DNA of 64,000 bases from Pseudoxanthomonas sp. CF385 (GCF_900104255.1 NZ_FNKZ01000002.1:620001-684000); one strand, 5' to 3'. Shown: positions 1 through 10,814, counted from the stretch's first letter. Translations and numbers: made by a program. The notes: generated by a model from the letters alone, not told the origin.

Positions 1-492
1 GAACAGAGCACCGTCTTCGATGTGGAAGGCGACCTGCTCCGCCCGCGCAGCCAGGCTACCGTCCGGCACGCGCTGTTCATGGGCAAGAAGATGGTCGGTA
101 CTTACGACTGGAACTCCCATACGGCGCAGTGGCAGGGCGACATCAAGAAGAACAGGAAGGCTCCGCTTTCCCTGCAGACCGGCGACCTGAGCGCGCTGCT
201 GATGAACCTGGCGGTCATCCGCGACGCGGCGCCGGGCCGCCAGCTCAGCTATCGCGTGGTCGACAACGGACGCGTGCGCGAATACGCGTACGCCGTATCC
301 GCCGAACCGGAGACGGTCGAAGTGGATGAACTGAGCTACAGTGCCCTGCGCGTCAGCCGCATCAATGGCGGCAACGACGAAACCATTTTCTGGGTCGCCG
401 ACGGCGTCCCCACCCCCGTGCGCATCCTGCAGCGGGAAGACGGTCAGGACGGCATCGATCTGCGCCTGGTCGAATACCAAGGAGTGCCCTGA
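1..492 (+). CDS. DUF3108 domain secreted protein, 5' truncated by window edge
   Basis: The open frame runs from base 1 without an upstream stop, so the start and any signal peptide lie outside the window; an internal ATG at 22 is not the true start. The visible 163 codons align throughout with the complete paralogue that follows at 495: shared TVFD near the start, a tyrosine/aspartate/tryptophan strand, a central LLMNLAVIRD-type segment and the C-terminal P-x-R-I-L-Q-R-E motif. DUF3108 proteins are exported proteins of unknown function with a beta-rich, lipid-binding-like fold. Two bases separate the stop from the next ATG, so the two genes are probably co-transcribed. Confidence 0.85.
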   Translation, partial: EQSTVFDVEGDLLRPRSQATVRHALFMGKKMVGTYDWNSHTAQWQGDIKKNRKAPLSLQTGDLSALLMNLAVIRDAAPGRQLSYRVVDNGRVREYAYAVSAEPETVEVDELSYSALRVSRINGGNDETIFWVADGVPTPVRILQREDGQDGIDLRLVEYQGVP

Positions 493-494
493 GC

Positions 495-1184
495 ATGACG
501 AAGAACGCCTTCCACACCCCGCGCCTGCTGCTGGCCGCCGCCCTGTTCGGCGCAGCGTCCGCACCGGCGCTCGCCGTCGAAGCCTTCACCGCGCAGTACA
601 ACGCCAGTGCTCTGGGCATGGTGGGCGAAGGCCAGATGGTCGTCGCGCCGCAACCGGGCAACCGCTGGCAGTACACGCTGACCGTGCGCAACCAGGCCGT
701 CGACCTCAGCCAGAAGACCGTGTTCGACGAGCAGGACGGCCGCATGCGTCCGTTGAACAGCAGCGACAGCTCGCGCCTGCTGATCAAGAAAAAGAACGTC
801 AACACCACCTACGACTGGTCGAAGGCCCAGGCCACCTGGACCGGCGACATCAAGCCCGATCGCGCCGGTCCGGTGAAGCTGCAGGCGGGCGACATGGACG
901 CGCTGTTGGTCAACCTGGCCATCGTGCGCGACGTCGCCGCCGGCAAGCCGCTGACCTACCGCATGGTCGAGAACGGTCGCGCCAAGGCGATGACCTACCA
1001 GGTCGCCGGCAAGGAGCGCATCACCGTCGGCGGCAAGGCGCAGGACGCCACCAAGGTCGTGCGCACCGACGGCGACAAGCAGACCATCGTGTGGGTCGTG
1101 GCCGACGCGCCCGTGCCCGCGCGCATCCTGCAGCGCGAGAACGGCCAGGACACCATCGACCTGACGCTGAAATCCTGGCGCTGA
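495..1184 (+). CDS. DUF3108 domain periplasmic protein (complete paralogue)
   Basis: The product has 229 residues with a clear signal peptide: basic start, hydrophobic stretch at residues 10-24 and a likely cut after ALA at residue 27. The mature part is one DUF3108 domain, a family of exported proteins whose biochemical role is not established. It is a diverged tandem duplicate of the preceding gene; the closest match between them is the C-terminal half (RILQREnGQD). A strong bidirectional terminator begins 19 bases after the stop, so this gene ends the operon. The start follows the previous stop by two bases, with GGAGTG as a plausible ribosome site inside the upstream gene. Confidence 0.85.
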   Translation: MTKNAFHTPRLLLAAALFGAASAPALAVEAFTAQYNASALGMVGEGQMVVAPQPGNRWQYTLTVRNQAVDLSQKTVFDEQDGRMRPLNSSDSSRLLIKKKNVNTTYDWSKAQATWTGDIKPDRAGPVKLQAGDMDALLVNLAIVRDVAAGKPLTYRMVENGRAKAMTYQVAGKERITVGGKAQDATKVVRTDGDKQTIVWVVADAPVPARILQRENGQDTIDLTLKSWR

Positions 1185-1203
1185 AACACCGGTGGCCGCA
1201 AAG

Positions 1204-1230
1204 AAAAAGCCCGGCGATGCCGGGCTTTTT
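1204..1230. terminator. Bidirectional rho-independent terminator
   Basis: A perfect 12-base inverted repeat (AAAAAGCCCGGC, loop GAT, GCCGGGCTTTTT) has an A-run on its left and a T-run on its right. It therefore works for the DUF3108 operon on plus and for the EF-hand/murA operon on minus, which converge here. Confidence 0.92.
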
Positions 1231-3135
<1,905 letters not shown>

Positions 3136-3148
3136 CGGGCTTTCCTAA

Positions 3149-3154
3149 TAAAAT
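3149..3154 (+). promoter_or_regulatory. Probable -10 element in ibaG/kdsD divergent promoter region
   Basis: TAAAAT lies in the only AT-rich patch (3146-3155) of the 53-base gap between the divergent ibaG and kdsD starts. No convincing -35 is visible. The same patch read on minus (TATTTT) could serve ibaG. Confidence 0.4.
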
Positions 3155-3188
3155 ACCCGGCCATTCTAACCGTCGGCGCCCCGTCCGC

Positions 3189-4193
3189 ATGTCCCAGCCG
3201 AACCCCCTGCCCCGGTCCGTTCCGCCCGCCAGCCTGGCGGCCAGCGGGCGTCGGGTCATCGAGATCGAGGCGCGCGCGCTGGACGCCCTGGCGGCCCGCA
3301 TCGACGGTTCGTTCTCCGCCGCCTGCCAGGCGATCCTCGCCAGCCAGGGGCGCGTGGTCTGCACCGGCATGGGCAAGTCCGGCCATGTGGCGCGCAAGAT
3401 CGCGGCCACGCTGGCGTCCACGGGAACGCCCGCCTTCTACGTCCATCCGGGCGAAGCCGGCCATGGCGACCTCGGCATGATCACCGACGCCGACGTGGTG
3501 CTGGCCCTGTCGTATTCCGGCGAGTCGGACGAAGTGCTGATGCTGCTGCCGGTGCTGAAGCGCCAGGGCAACACCGTCATCGCCATGACCGGCCGGCCGC
3601 AGTCGACGCTGGCCCGGGAAAGCGACCTGCACCTGGACGTCAGCGTCCCGGCCGAAGCCTGTCCGCTCGACCTCGCCCCGACCAGCAGCACCACCGCCTC
3701 GCTGGCGATGGGCGATGCGCTGGCCGTGGCCCTGCTCGATGCCCGCGGCTTCACCGCCGACGACTTCGCGCGCTCGCATCCGGCCGGCAGCCTCGGCCGC
3801 CGCCTGCTGCTGCACATCACCGACGTGATGCACGCCGGCGAGGACGTGCCCCGCGTGGACGTCGGCGCGACCCTCAGCGAAGCGCTTGTCGAAATGAGCC
3901 GCAAGCGCCTGGGCATGACCGCCGTGGTCGATGCGGACGGCCGCCTGGCAGGGCTCTTCACCGACGGTGACCTGCGCCGCACGCTCGACAATCCGGCCCT
4001 GGACCTGCGCAGCGCGCGCATCGCGGACGTGATGACGCGCCAGCCCAAGACCATCGGTGCCGACCAACTCGCCGCAGAAGCCGCGCGCCTGATGGAGACC
4101 CACAAGATCAGCGGCCTGCTGGTCGTGGACGATGAACAACGGCCCGTCGGTGCGCTCAACATTCACGACTTGTTGCGCGCCCGCGTGGTGTAA
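3189..4193 (+). CDS. kdsD: Arabinose-5-phosphate isomerase KdsD (SIS + two CBS domains)
   Basis: KdsD interconverts ribulose-5-phosphate and arabinose-5-phosphate, the first step towards Kdo for lipopolysaccharide. The 334 residues contain an SIS sugar-isomerase domain (about 40-175, with GMGKSGHVARK and the H-P-G-E-A-x-H-G-D-L-G motif), followed by two CBS domains (about 210-265 and 275-330). ATG 3189 is chosen because it gives the family length; the frame itself runs open far upstream as a shadow of murA. It heads the kdsD-kdsC-lptC-lptA-lptB-rpoN run. Confidence 0.97.
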   Translation: MSQPNPLPRSVPPASLAASGRRVIEIEARALDALAARIDGSFSAACQAILASQGRVVCTGMGKSGHVARKIAATLASTGTPAFYVHPGEAGHGDLGMITDADVVLALSYSGESDEVLMLLPVLKRQGNTVIAMTGRPQSTLARESDLHLDVSVPAEACPLDLAPTSSTTASLAMGDALAVALLDARGFTADDFARSHPAGSLGRRLLLHITDVMHAGEDVPRVDVGATLSEALVEMSRKRLGMTAVVDADGRLAGLFTDGDLRRTLDNPALDLRSARIADVMTRQPKTIGADQLAAEAARLMETHKISGLLVVDDEQRPVGALNIHDLLRARVV

Positions 4194-4252
4194 CCGCGTA
4201 TCGATCCGGCGGCCGGCTTGCCGTGCCCTCCTCCCCACCCCATCCTTTGCCC

Positions 4253-4798
4253 ATGCCCCTGCGCCATCTCCATGACCTGACCGACGATGTGCTGGCCCGC
4301 GCCACGCGCATCCGTCTGGCGTGCTTCGACGTGGACGGGACGCTGACCGATGGCCGCATCTTTCTGGACGGCGAAGGCCGCGAGCAGAAGGCGTTCCACG
4401 TGCAGGACGGCCAGGGGCTGGTGCTGCTGAAGCGCGCCGGCATCGAGGTCGCCTTCATCACCGCCCGCGGCGGCACCGTCGCCATCGCCCGCGGACGCGA
4501 GCTCGGCGTGCAGGTCTTCACCGGCACCAAAGACAAGCTGGCCAAGGTGCGCGAGCTCTGCGCGACGCTGGCGATCGGGCTGGACGAAGTGGCATTCATG
4601 GGCGACGACCTGCCGGATGTGCCGCCGTTCGACGCCGTGGGCCTGGCCATCGCGCCGGCCGATGCGCATCCGTGGACCGCCCGCCGCGCGCACTGGCGGA
4701 CCCGCCGGTCCGCCGGCCTCGGCGCCGCACGCGAGGCCTGCGACCTGCTGCTGGGGGCCCAGGGCCACGCACCGGTGTTCGAAGGAGGCATGGCATGA
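4253..4798 (+). CDS. kdsC: 3-deoxy-D-manno-octulosonate 8-phosphate phosphatase KdsC
   Basis: KdsC removes phosphate from Kdo-8-phosphate. The product has 181 residues of HAD type C0 (no cap), with the nucleophile motif F-D-V-D-G-T-L-T-D (Asp26 and Asp28), a threonine in FITARGG as motif II, and GDDLPDVP as the metal-binding motif. ATG 4253 is preferred over an in-frame GTG at 4223, which would add ten proline-rich residues absent from the family. The stop overlaps the lptC ATG (ATGA). It is 59 bases downstream of kdsD, its pathway partner. Confidence 0.96.
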   Translation: MPLRHLHDLTDDVLARATRIRLACFDVDGTLTDGRIFLDGEGREQKAFHVQDGQGLVLLKRAGIEVAFITARGGTVAIARGRELGVQVFTGTKDKLAKVRELCATLAIGLDEVAFMGDDLPDVPPFDAVGLAIAPADAHPWTARRAHWRTRRSAGLGAAREACDLLLGAQGHAPVFEGGMA

Positions 4799-5358
4799 GC
4801 TGGCGCGCCGTCCTCGGCCTGGTCCTGCTGCTGGCCGCCATCGTCAGCGGCTGGTCGGCCTGGAAGAACCGCGACATCCCGCCGCCGAACCGCGTACTGG
4901 CGGACCGCTCCGACTACGTGATGCGCGACTTCGAGATGATCGCGCTCAATGGCGAAGGCAAGGAGGCGGTGGCGGTCCGCGCCCCGCTGATGACCCGCGA
5001 TCCGCGCGACGAGACCTACACGATCACCACCCCGCTGTTCCTGCTGCCGGAGGAACAGGGCCGCTCGTGGGAGCTGCGCTCGAAGACCGGCTGGCTCAGC
5101 GCCAAGGGCGAGGAACTGCGCCTGCGCGGCGATGTGCACGGGACATCGCCGGCCGGCAGCGCGCGGCAGGCGGATTTCCGCACCGCATCGCTGAACGTCT
5201 TCCCCGACCGCGACCTCGCCCAGACCGACGACGAGGTGACGGTCACCCAGCCCGGCTCTAGACTGACCGGGCGTGGTTTCGAGACCAATCTCAAGACCAA
5301 GGCCTACGAATTCAAATCCCAGGTGAAATCCATCTATGAACCGCGTTCTGCTCGCTAG
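4795..5358 (+). CDS. lptC: LPS export protein LptC
   Basis: LptC is the bitopic inner-membrane subunit that receives LPS from LptB2FG and passes it to LptA. The product has 187 residues with one N-terminal transmembrane helix at about 5-22 and a periplasmic beta-jellyroll (PF06835) ending in the F-E-T-N-L-K motif region. The start overlaps the kdsC stop by four bases, and the 3' end overlaps lptA by 23 bases, so translation of the run is coupled. The sequence is divergent, but position and topology settle the call. Confidence 0.93.
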   Translation: MSWRAVLGLVLLLAAIVSGWSAWKNRDIPPPNRVLADRSDYVMRDFEMIALNGEGKEAVAVRAPLMTRDPRDETYTITTPLFLLPEEQGRSWELRSKTGWLSAKGEELRLRGDVHGTSPAGSARQADFRTASLNVFPDRDLAQTDDEVTVTQPGSRLTGRGFETNLKTKAYEFKSQVKSIYEPRSAR

Positions 5359-5845
5359 CGCCGCACTGCTGCTCCTGCTGCCTGCCGCAGGCGCGGCGGC
5401 CAAGTCCACGGACCGCAACCAGGCCATGGCGATCGATGCCGGTGGCCAGTCCGGCAATCTCGAAGGGGATGGCAAGACCGTGCTGTCGGGCGGGGTCGTT
5501 GTCACCCAGGGCTCGCTGGAAATCCGCTCGAGCGCGGCCGAGATCTACATGGCCGGCGGCGAGATCTCGCGTTCGGTGTTCACCGGCAAGCAGGTGAAGA
5601 TGAAGCAGCAGATGGACAACGGCAGCTGGATGGATGCCCAGGCCGACCGTGTCGAGTACGACATGAAGACCGAGACCATCACCTTCATCGGCAACTACAC
5701 CGTCAAGTCGGACCGCGGCTCCAACAGCGGCCAGCGCATGGTCTACAACACCAAGACCGGCAACGTGCAGGCGGGCGGCGACGGTTCGCGCATCAAGACC
5801 GTGATCCAGCCCAAGACCGCCGCACCGGCACAGGGCAAGAACTGA
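5336..5845 (+). CDS. lptA: LPS transport periplasmic protein LptA
   Basis: The product has 169 residues with a signal peptide (residues 1-22, cut after GAAA) and an OstA/LptA beta-jellyroll that forms the periplasmic bridge carrying LPS from LptC to LptD. Recognisable family features are the [20 protein letters not shown] start of the jellyroll and the Q-A-D-R-V-E-Y-D repeat. The C-terminal tail is short and Ala/Pro/Lys rich. Its stop shares a base with the lptB start (TGATG). Confidence 0.95.
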   Translation: MNRVLLASAALLLLLPAAGAAAKSTDRNQAMAIDAGGQSGNLEGDGKTVLSGGVVVTQGSLEIRSSAAEIYMAGGEISRSVFTGKQVKMKQQMDNGSWMDAQADRVEYDMKTETITFIGNYTVKSDRGSNSGQRMVYNTKTGNVQAGGDGSRIKTVIQPKTAAPAQGKN

Positions 5846-6564
5846 TGTTGATCGCGAAGGGACTGCGCAAGCGCTACAAGCAACGCGAGGTCGTCGCCGA
5901 CTTCGGCCTGACCCTGCAACCCGGCGAAGTGGTCGGCGTGCTGGGCCCGAACGGTGCCGGCAAGACCACCTGCTTCTACATGATCGTGGGCCTGGTGGCG
6001 GCCGACGCGGGCACTATCGAGCTCGACGGCAAGGACATCACCGCCGAGCCGATGTACCGCCGCGCCAAGCTCGGCGTGGGCTACCTGCCGCAGGAACCTT
6101 CGGTGTTCCGCAAGCTGTCGGTCGCCGACAACATCCGCTTGGTGCTGGAACTGCGCGAGGACCTGGACGCCGCCGGCATCGACCGCGAACTGGCCTCGCT
6201 GCTGGACGAGCTGCAGGTCACCCACGTGGCCGATCAGCTCGGCGCCAGCCTCTCCGGCGGCGAACGCCGCCGCGTGGAAATCGCACGCGCCCTGGCGGCC
6301 CGGCCGCGCCTGATGCTGCTCGACGAACCCTTCGCCGGCGTGGACCCCATCTCGGTCGGCGAGATCCAGCGCATCGTGAAACACCTCAAGGATCGCGGCA
6401 TCGGCGTCCTCATCACCGACCACAACGTGCGCGAAACCTTGGGAATCTGCGACCGGGCGTATATCCTCAATGCCGGTAGCGTTCTGGCGCAGGGGGCCCC
6501 GGACGCATTGCTGGCCAATCCGGACGTACGCCGGGTCTATCTGGGCGAGACCTTCCGCCTGTGA
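5845..6564 (+). CDS. lptB: LPS export ABC transporter ATPase LptB
   Basis: This cytoplasmic ATPase powers LPS extraction by LptFG. The 239 residues carry Walker [10 protein letters not shown] (34-42), a Q-loop (YLPQEPSVF), the signature [15 protein letters not shown], Walker [14 protein letters not shown] and the switch histidine in ITDHN. The C-terminal residues end in V-Y-L-G-E-x-F, typical of LptB. lptF and lptG are not in the window, as is usual since they lie elsewhere. Its start overlaps the lptA stop. Confidence 0.98.
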   Translation: MLIAKGLRKRYKQREVVADFGLTLQPGEVVGVLGPNGAGKTTCFYMIVGLVAADAGTIELDGKDITAEPMYRRAKLGVGYLPQEPSVFRKLSVADNIRLVLELREDLDAAGIDRELASLLDELQVTHVADQLGASLSGGERRRVEIARALAARPRLMLLDEPFAGVDPISVGEIQRIVKHLKDRGIGVLITDHNVRETLGICDRAYILNAGSVLAQGAPDALLANPDVRRVYLGETFRL

Positions 6565-6609
6565 TCCCCGTCGGCGGCCCCTGGCCGCCACGGGTTTCCA
6601 AGGTCGGGA

Positions 6610-8052
6610 ATGAAGCCACGCCTTCAGACATCGCTGGGACAGCATCTGGTCATGACGCCGCAGTTGCGTCAGGCCATCCGGCTGCTGCAGATGTCGACGA
6701 CCGAACTCGAAGTCGAACTGACCGAGGCCGTCGAGACCAATCCTCTCCTCGACTGGGAGGAATCCGAGCAGGAACCCGGTGCGCCGGGCGGCAATGGCGA
6801 CGACAGTCCGCCCGCCGAACGCACGCGCAACGAAGACGGCGATGGCGAGGGGGGCGACGCGCCCGATGACTGGTCCCCCGACGACGGACCGTGGACCTCC
6901 TCCGGCGGCGGCGGCTCTTTCGACGATGACGAGAACGGCAGCCCGGCCGAACGCGTGGTCGAAGCCGACACCCTGCACGGCCACCTGCTGTGGCAATTGC
7001 ACCTGTCCCACCTGTCCCCCCGCGACCGCACGATCGGCGCGGCACTGATCGACGCGCTGGAAGACGACGGCTACCTGCGCGAGCCGCTCACCGGTATCGC
7101 CGAGGCGCTGCGCCCCGAGATCGAGGCGGCGGAAGACGACATCCTCGTCGTGCTGCACCAGGTGCAGCGCTTCGATCCCGTCGGCGTGGCTGCGCGTTCG
7201 CTGGGCGAATGCCTGCAGCTGCAGCTGGCGGTGCTCAGCGACGACACGCCGGGCAGGGCGCTGGCGATCAGGATCGCCGAGACCGCGCTGGAACGCCTGC
7301 CCCGCAGCGGCGTGGCGGGCATCGCCCAGGAAATGAAGCGGCCCGTCGCCGAGGTCGAGGAAGCCGTGCAGCTCCTGCGCACGCTCGATCCCAAGCCCGG
7401 CGCGCAGGTCGGCGACCTTTCGCACGACACCTACGTGGTGCCCGACTGCGTCGTCTGGCGCCAGCGCGGCGTCTGGCGCGCGGCGCTGGCCGGCAACACC
7501 CTGCCGCGCATCACGATCCATCGCGGTTACGAACAGATGATCCGCCAGTGCGGCGACAGCGACGCCGGCTATCTCAAGGCGCAGCTGCAGGAAGCGCGCT
7601 GGCTGTTGAAGAGCGTCGAGGCGCGCGGCGAGACGCTGCTCAAGGTGATGCGCTGCCTGCTGCACCAGCAGGCGGGCTTCCTGGAATTCGGCGAGCAGGC
7701 GTTGCGACCGCTCACCCTGCGCGACGTGGCCGAAGACGTCGGCCTGCACGAATCGACGGTATCGCGCGCCATCGCGCGCAAGTACGTGCGCACGCCGCGC
7801 GGCACCCTGGCGATGCGCGCGTTCTTCGCGTCGGGCATCGATACCGAAGGCGGGGGCGAGGCGTCCAGCACCGCCATCCAGGCCATGATCCGGCGACTGG
7901 TGGACGCGGAGAACCCGCGCAAGCCCCTTTCCGACGCCAAGCTCGCCGACCTCCTCAAGGCCTCCGGCATCCCGGTGGCGCGCCGCACCGTGGCCAAGTA
8001 CCGCGAAGCCCTGAACATCCTGTCTTCACACGAACGCGTGCGCATCGGCTGA
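6610..8052 (+). CDS. rpoN: RNA polymerase sigma-54 factor RpoN
   Basis: The product has 480 residues with the three classical regions: an N-terminal glutamine/leucine-rich region I (MTPQLRQAIRLLQMS) that binds activators, an acidic low-complexity region II at about 50-125, and region III with the core-binding and DNA-binding parts. The RpoN box ARRTVAKYRE lies near residue 460. It follows lptB by 45 bases. Xanthomonads often carry two rpoN genes; this is the copy in the conserved lpt-rpoN-hpf position. Confidence 0.98.
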   Translation: MKPRLQTSLGQHLVMTPQLRQAIRLLQMSTTELEVELTEAVETNPLLDWEESEQEPGAPGGNGDDSPPAERTRNEDGDGEGGDAPDDWSPDDGPWTSSGGGGSFDDDENGSPAERVVEADTLHGHLLWQLHLSHLSPRDRTIGAALIDALEDDGYLREPLTGIAEALRPEIEAAEDDILVVLHQVQRFDPVGVAARSLGECLQLQLAVLSDDTPGRALAIRIAETALERLPRSGVAGIAQEMKRPVAEVEEAVQLLRTLDPKPGAQVGDLSHDTYVVPDCVVWRQRGVWRAALAGNTLPRITIHRGYEQMIRQCGDSDAGYLKAQLQEARWLLKSVEARGETLLKVMRCLLHQQAGFLEFGEQALRPLTLRDVAEDVGLHESTVSRAIARKYVRTPRGTLAMRAFFASGIDTEGGGEASSTAIQAMIRRLVDAENPRKPLSDAKLADLLKASGIPVARRTVAKYREALNILSSHERVRIG

Positions 8053-8313
8053 ACCGTCGACCCGCGCAAGCCGTTTTCGTGACCGCGTCCCGGACGCGGA
8101 AAACACTTTTCTAACACCTCGTCACGCGCTGCGAAAAAAAGCACGTGGACGGTTGATAGTTGCCGCCAAGGGGTCCATCTTGTCCCTGAAGGCACCGCTT
8201 TCCATCGACCCCAGAAGGAGGATTTGCAGGAACCCCAGAACCGCCGCGTTGTCAGTTCCTCTGACACGCGTTCCGCGCAACCGCGCGGCTCTACAGACCC
8301 GAAGGAGGCACAC
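8053..8313 (+). other. 261-base rpoN-hpf leader with a decoy ribosome site
   Basis: There is no gene here. An A/T-richer patch at 8097-8112 could hold an hpf promoter, but I find no clear sigma-70 pair and no GG-N10-GC sigma-54 site. AAGGAGG occurs twice, at 8215-8221 and at 8302-8308. Only the second has an ATG at proper spacing (8314); the first is followed after two bases by an in-frame TTG. Confidence 0.6.
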
Positions 8314-8634
8314 ATGCGTATCGAGACTTACGGCCATGAAATCGAAGTCACCCCCGCCTTGCGCGAATACGTCGAGACCAAGCTGAAGCGGCTGGAACGC
8401 CACTTCGATCAACCCTTCGAAGTCCGTACGCAACTGGGGACCCGCAAGCCCGATTACCTGGCCGAAGCCACGATCAACGTCGCCGGCCGCACCCTGCACG
8501 CCGATGCCGGCGCCCAGACGATGTATGCCGCCATCGACGTCCTGGCCGACAAGCTCGATCGCCTGCTGGTCAAGCACAAGGAAAAACGCGCCGACGTCCA
8601 GCGCACTCCCGCGCGCGGCGAACTGATCGGCTGA
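8314..8634 (+). CDS. hpf: Ribosome hibernation promoting factor HPF (short form)
   Basis: The product has 106 residues with the beta-alpha-beta-beta-beta-alpha fold of the HPF/YfiA family that binds the 30S A/P sites and promotes 100S or inactive ribosomes. Characteristic pieces are the start ([13 protein letters not shown]), the K-x-x-R-L-E-R-H helix, the [12 protein letters not shown] strand and the D-x-L-x-D-K-L-D-R-L-L-x-K-H-K-E-K helix. ATG 8314 is fixed by AAGGAGG five bases upstream. A longer frame back to TTG 8224 is not credible. A hairpin 31 bases after the stop probably ends the transcript. Confidence 0.95.
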   Translation: MRIETYGHEIEVTPALREYVETKLKRLERHFDQPFEVRTQLGTRKPDYLAEATINVAGRTLHADAGAQTMYAAIDVLADKLDRLLVKHKEKRADVQRTPARGELIG

Positions 8635-8664
8635 TCCTGCACGCGGCAACGGCCGCGTGCGTCC

Positions 8665-8691
8665 GGGCCGCTCCGCGACGGAGCGGCCCTT
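8665..8691 (+). terminator. GC-rich terminator-like hairpin after hpf
   Basis: A perfect 11-base stem (GGGCCGCTCCG / CGGAGCGGCCC, loop CGA) is followed by only TT. It probably separates the lpt-rpoN-hpf unit from hprK. A TACACT hexamer at 8720-8725 could start the hprK transcript. Confidence 0.65.
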
Positions 8692-8815
8692 CGCGGTCGC
8701 GGAGGCCGCACCGGCCCTTTACACTGGGCACCGCCGCTTCCGCCCATCCCGCCCCAGGCATCGCCCCGGGTGCCCGCGCGCGAACCGGCGCCCTCTTCCT
8801 GCCGGCCGCCTCCGC

Positions 8816-9769
8816 ATGATGAATACCAGCATCACCGCCCGCGAACTGTTCGATCACCAGAAGGACAAGCTGGGCCTGCGCTGGCTGGCGGGCCAGAAGG
8901 GCGAGAAGCGGGTGCTGGAAGCCGGCGATACGCTGTCGCGCCGTCCGTCGCTGGCGGGCTATCTCAACGCGGTGTATCCGAACAAGGTGCAGATCCTCGG
9001 CACCGAGGAACTGACCTGGCTCGATTCGCTGGACTCGCGCCAGCGTTGGGAAACCATCGAGAAGATCGTGCAGGCCAAGCCGCTGGCGCTGGTCATCAGC
9101 AAGAACCAGTCCTGCCCCGAGGACCTGCGCGAAGCCGCCAACGAGAACGACACGCCGCTGTGGGGTTCGCCCAAGCGCGGCCATGAACTGCTCAACCACA
9201 TTTCCTACCACCTTGCGCGCACGCTGGCGCCGCGGGTGACGCTGCATGGCGTCTTCATGGAGATCTACTCGATCGGCGTGCTGATCACCGGCGAGGCCGG
9301 TTCGGGCAAGAGCGAGCTCGCGCTGGAACTGCTCAGCCGCGGCCACCGCCTGGTCGCCGACGACGCGCCTGAGTTCACCCAGATCGCCCCTGACGTGCTG
9401 GACGGCACCTGTCCCGAACTGCTGCAGGACCTGCTGGAAGTGCGCGGACTCGGCGTGCTCAACGTGCGCGAGATGTTCGGCGACACCGCGGTGAAGAAGA
9501 ACAAGTACCTACGCCTGATCGTCCACCTGACGCGCCCGATGACCGAGCCCAACCCGCATGGCTACGAGCGCCTGACCGGCGATTCGGGCACGCGCCACGT
9601 GCTCGACCTCGATGTGCCCCTGATCACCCTGCCGGTGATGCCCGGCCGCAACCTGGCCGTGCTGACCGAAGCGGCGACGCGCCTGCACATCCTGCGCACC
9701 AAGGGGATCGACCCCGCCGCGATGTTCATCGCGCGCCACAGCAACCTGCTCGAGCGCAGCACGCCATGA
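8816..9769 (+). CDS. hprK: HPr kinase/phosphorylase HprK
   Basis: This bifunctional enzyme phosphorylates and dephosphorylates Ser46 of HPr. The product has 317 residues with an N-terminal DRTGG-like domain and a C-terminal kinase domain: His144 in LHG, Walker A GEAGSGKS (159-166), ADD at 181-183 and the family signature [17 protein letters not shown] near residue 205. Tandem ATGs at 8816 and 8819 make the exact start ambiguous by one codon. Its substrate HPr, encoded downstream, retains Ser46, so the pair should be functional. The stop overlaps rapZ (ATGA). The ptsN gene often found between hpf and hprK in proteobacteria is absent. Confidence 0.96.
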   Translation: MMNTSITARELFDHQKDKLGLRWLAGQKGEKRVLEAGDTLSRRPSLAGYLNAVYPNKVQILGTEELTWLDSLDSRQRWETIEKIVQAKPLALVISKNQSCPEDLREAANENDTPLWGSPKRGHELLNHISYHLARTLAPRVTLHGVFMEIYSIGVLITGEAGSGKSELALELLSRGHRLVADDAPEFTQIAPDVLDGTCPELLQDLLEVRGLGVLNVREMFGDTAVKKNKYLRLIVHLTRPMTEPNPHGYERLTGDSGTRHVLDLDVPLITLPVMPGRNLAVLTEAATRLHILRTKGIDPAAMFIARHSNLLERSTP

Positions 9770-10692
9770 CGGACCCGATCGCCCTGCAGGCCGATCCGGC
9801 GCACGAGGACAACGGCACGCCGGTTCCGTCGGCGCCGACGGTCGTCATCGTCAGCGGCCTGTCCGGCTCGGGGAAGTCGGTCGCCCTGAAGACCTTCGAG
9901 GACCTGGACTACTACTGCGTCGACAACCTGCCGGTCGACCTGCTGCCCTCGTTCGTGCGCAGCCTGATGCGCGAGGACGAACTGCCCCCGAAGATCGCCG
10001 TCGGCATCGACGTGCGCAGCCGCCAGAGCGACCTCACCCGCCTGGCCCAATGGCGCGCCGCCCTGGCGCAACTCGGCCTGGAAGGCCGGCTGATCTTCTT
10101 CGACGCCAGCGACGAGGTCCTGCTGCGGCGCTATTCCGATACCCGCCGCCGGCATCCGCTGGGCCACGGCGGCCTGTCGCTGCAGGAGGCGATCCGGCAG
10201 GAGCGCACCATCGTCGAAGCGCTGCGCGCGGAAGCGGACGTCATCATCGACACCAGCCAGCTCAACGTCCACCAGTTGCGGCGGCGGATCATCGCCGAGT
10301 TCGCCTTCAACAAAGGGGCGCAGCTCTCGCTGCTGTTCGAATCCTTCGCCTACAAACGTGGCGTGCCGGCGGACGCGGACTTCGTGTTCGACGCGCGCGT
10401 GCTGCCCAACCCGCACTGGAACCCGGACCTGCGTCCCTACGCCGGCCGCGACCCGAAGGTCCGGGCCTTCCTGGACGCGCAGCCGGAAGTCGCCGAGTAC
10501 GTCGGCCAGGTGAGCGGCTTCCTGGACACCTGGCTGCCCCGCCTGCGCGGCGAAACCCGCAGTTACGTGACCATCGCCTTCGGCTGCACCGGCGGCAAGC
10601 ATCGCTCCGTGTACCTGGCCGAGACCCTCGCCCGCCACGCGCGCGAGCAGGGCTGGGAGGAAGTGGCCACCTTCCATCGGGAACTGGACTGA
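9766..10692 (+). CDS. rapZ: RNase adapter protein RapZ (YvcJ/YhbJ family)
   Basis: The product has 308 residues. The N-terminal P-loop kinase-like domain has Walker A GLSGSGKS (31-38) and the [12 protein letters not shown] motif; the C-terminal domain ends with [10 protein letters not shown] and the last residues F-H-R-E-L-D. In E. coli RapZ binds GlmZ/GlmY RNA and controls glucosamine-6-phosphate synthase; whether that circuit exists here cannot be told. About 22 N-terminal residues precede the P-loop domain. The stop codon sits in the first unit of a 15-base tandem repeat. Confidence 0.95.
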   Translation: MTDPIALQADPAHEDNGTPVPSAPTVVIVSGLSGSGKSVALKTFEDLDYYCVDNLPVDLLPSFVRSLMREDELPPKIAVGIDVRSRQSDLTRLAQWRAALAQLGLEGRLIFFDASDEVLLRRYSDTRRRHPLGHGGLSLQEAIRQERTIVEALRAEADVIIDTSQLNVHQLRRRIIAEFAFNKGAQLSLLFESFAYKRGVPADADFVFDARVLPNPHWNPDLRPYAGRDPKVRAFLDAQPEVAEYVGQVSGFLDTWLPRLRGETRSYVTIAFGCTGGKHRSVYLAETLARHAREQGWEEVATFHRELD

Positions 10693-10730
10693 CGAAAGCG
10701 GGACTGACGAAATCGGGATTGACGAGCGCG
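10686..10730 (+). repeat. Three 15-base tandem units across the rapZ stop codon
   Basis: Units GGACTGACGAAAGCG, GGACTGACGAAATCG and GGATTGACGAGCGCG follow one another directly. Because 15 is a multiple of three, each unit carries an in-frame TGA, giving three consecutive stops for rapZ. Confidence 0.85.
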
Positions 10731-10786
10731 GGACCTCCGCCCGTCCGGGGCGCCGCATCGTTCCATCCACGCCGCTTCCAGCGTGT

Positions 10787-10814
10787 CATGCCGGTCTGTT
10801 AACGTTCCGGCATG
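10787..10814 (+). promoter_or_regulatory. Inverted repeat embracing the EIIA(Man) start codon, with -10-like TAACGT
   Basis: CATGCCGG and CCGGCATG form a perfect 8-base inverted repeat around a 12-base centre. TAACGT at 10800-10805 resembles a -10 box and lies six bases before ATG 10812, which itself falls inside the right arm. Either a leaderless promoter or a start-codon-masking hairpin would fit. Confidence 0.45.

Noticed and set aside
1..492. First DUF3108 frame as a pseudogene lacking its signal peptide
   Set aside because: The frame is open to base 1, so the missing part is cut by the window and not degraded.
4223..4252. GTG start for kdsC ten codons upstream
   Set aside because: It would add a Pro-rich stretch not seen in KdsC; ATG 4253 gives the normal length.
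5743..7749. A 668-codon minus frame across lptB and rpoN
   Set aside because: Both plus-strand genes are clear conserved proteins; the minus frame has no recognisable domain.
8120..8170. Possible sigma-54 promoter before hpf
   Set aside because: TGGACGG...TTGC has 13 bases between GG and GC; the sigma-54 element needs ten.
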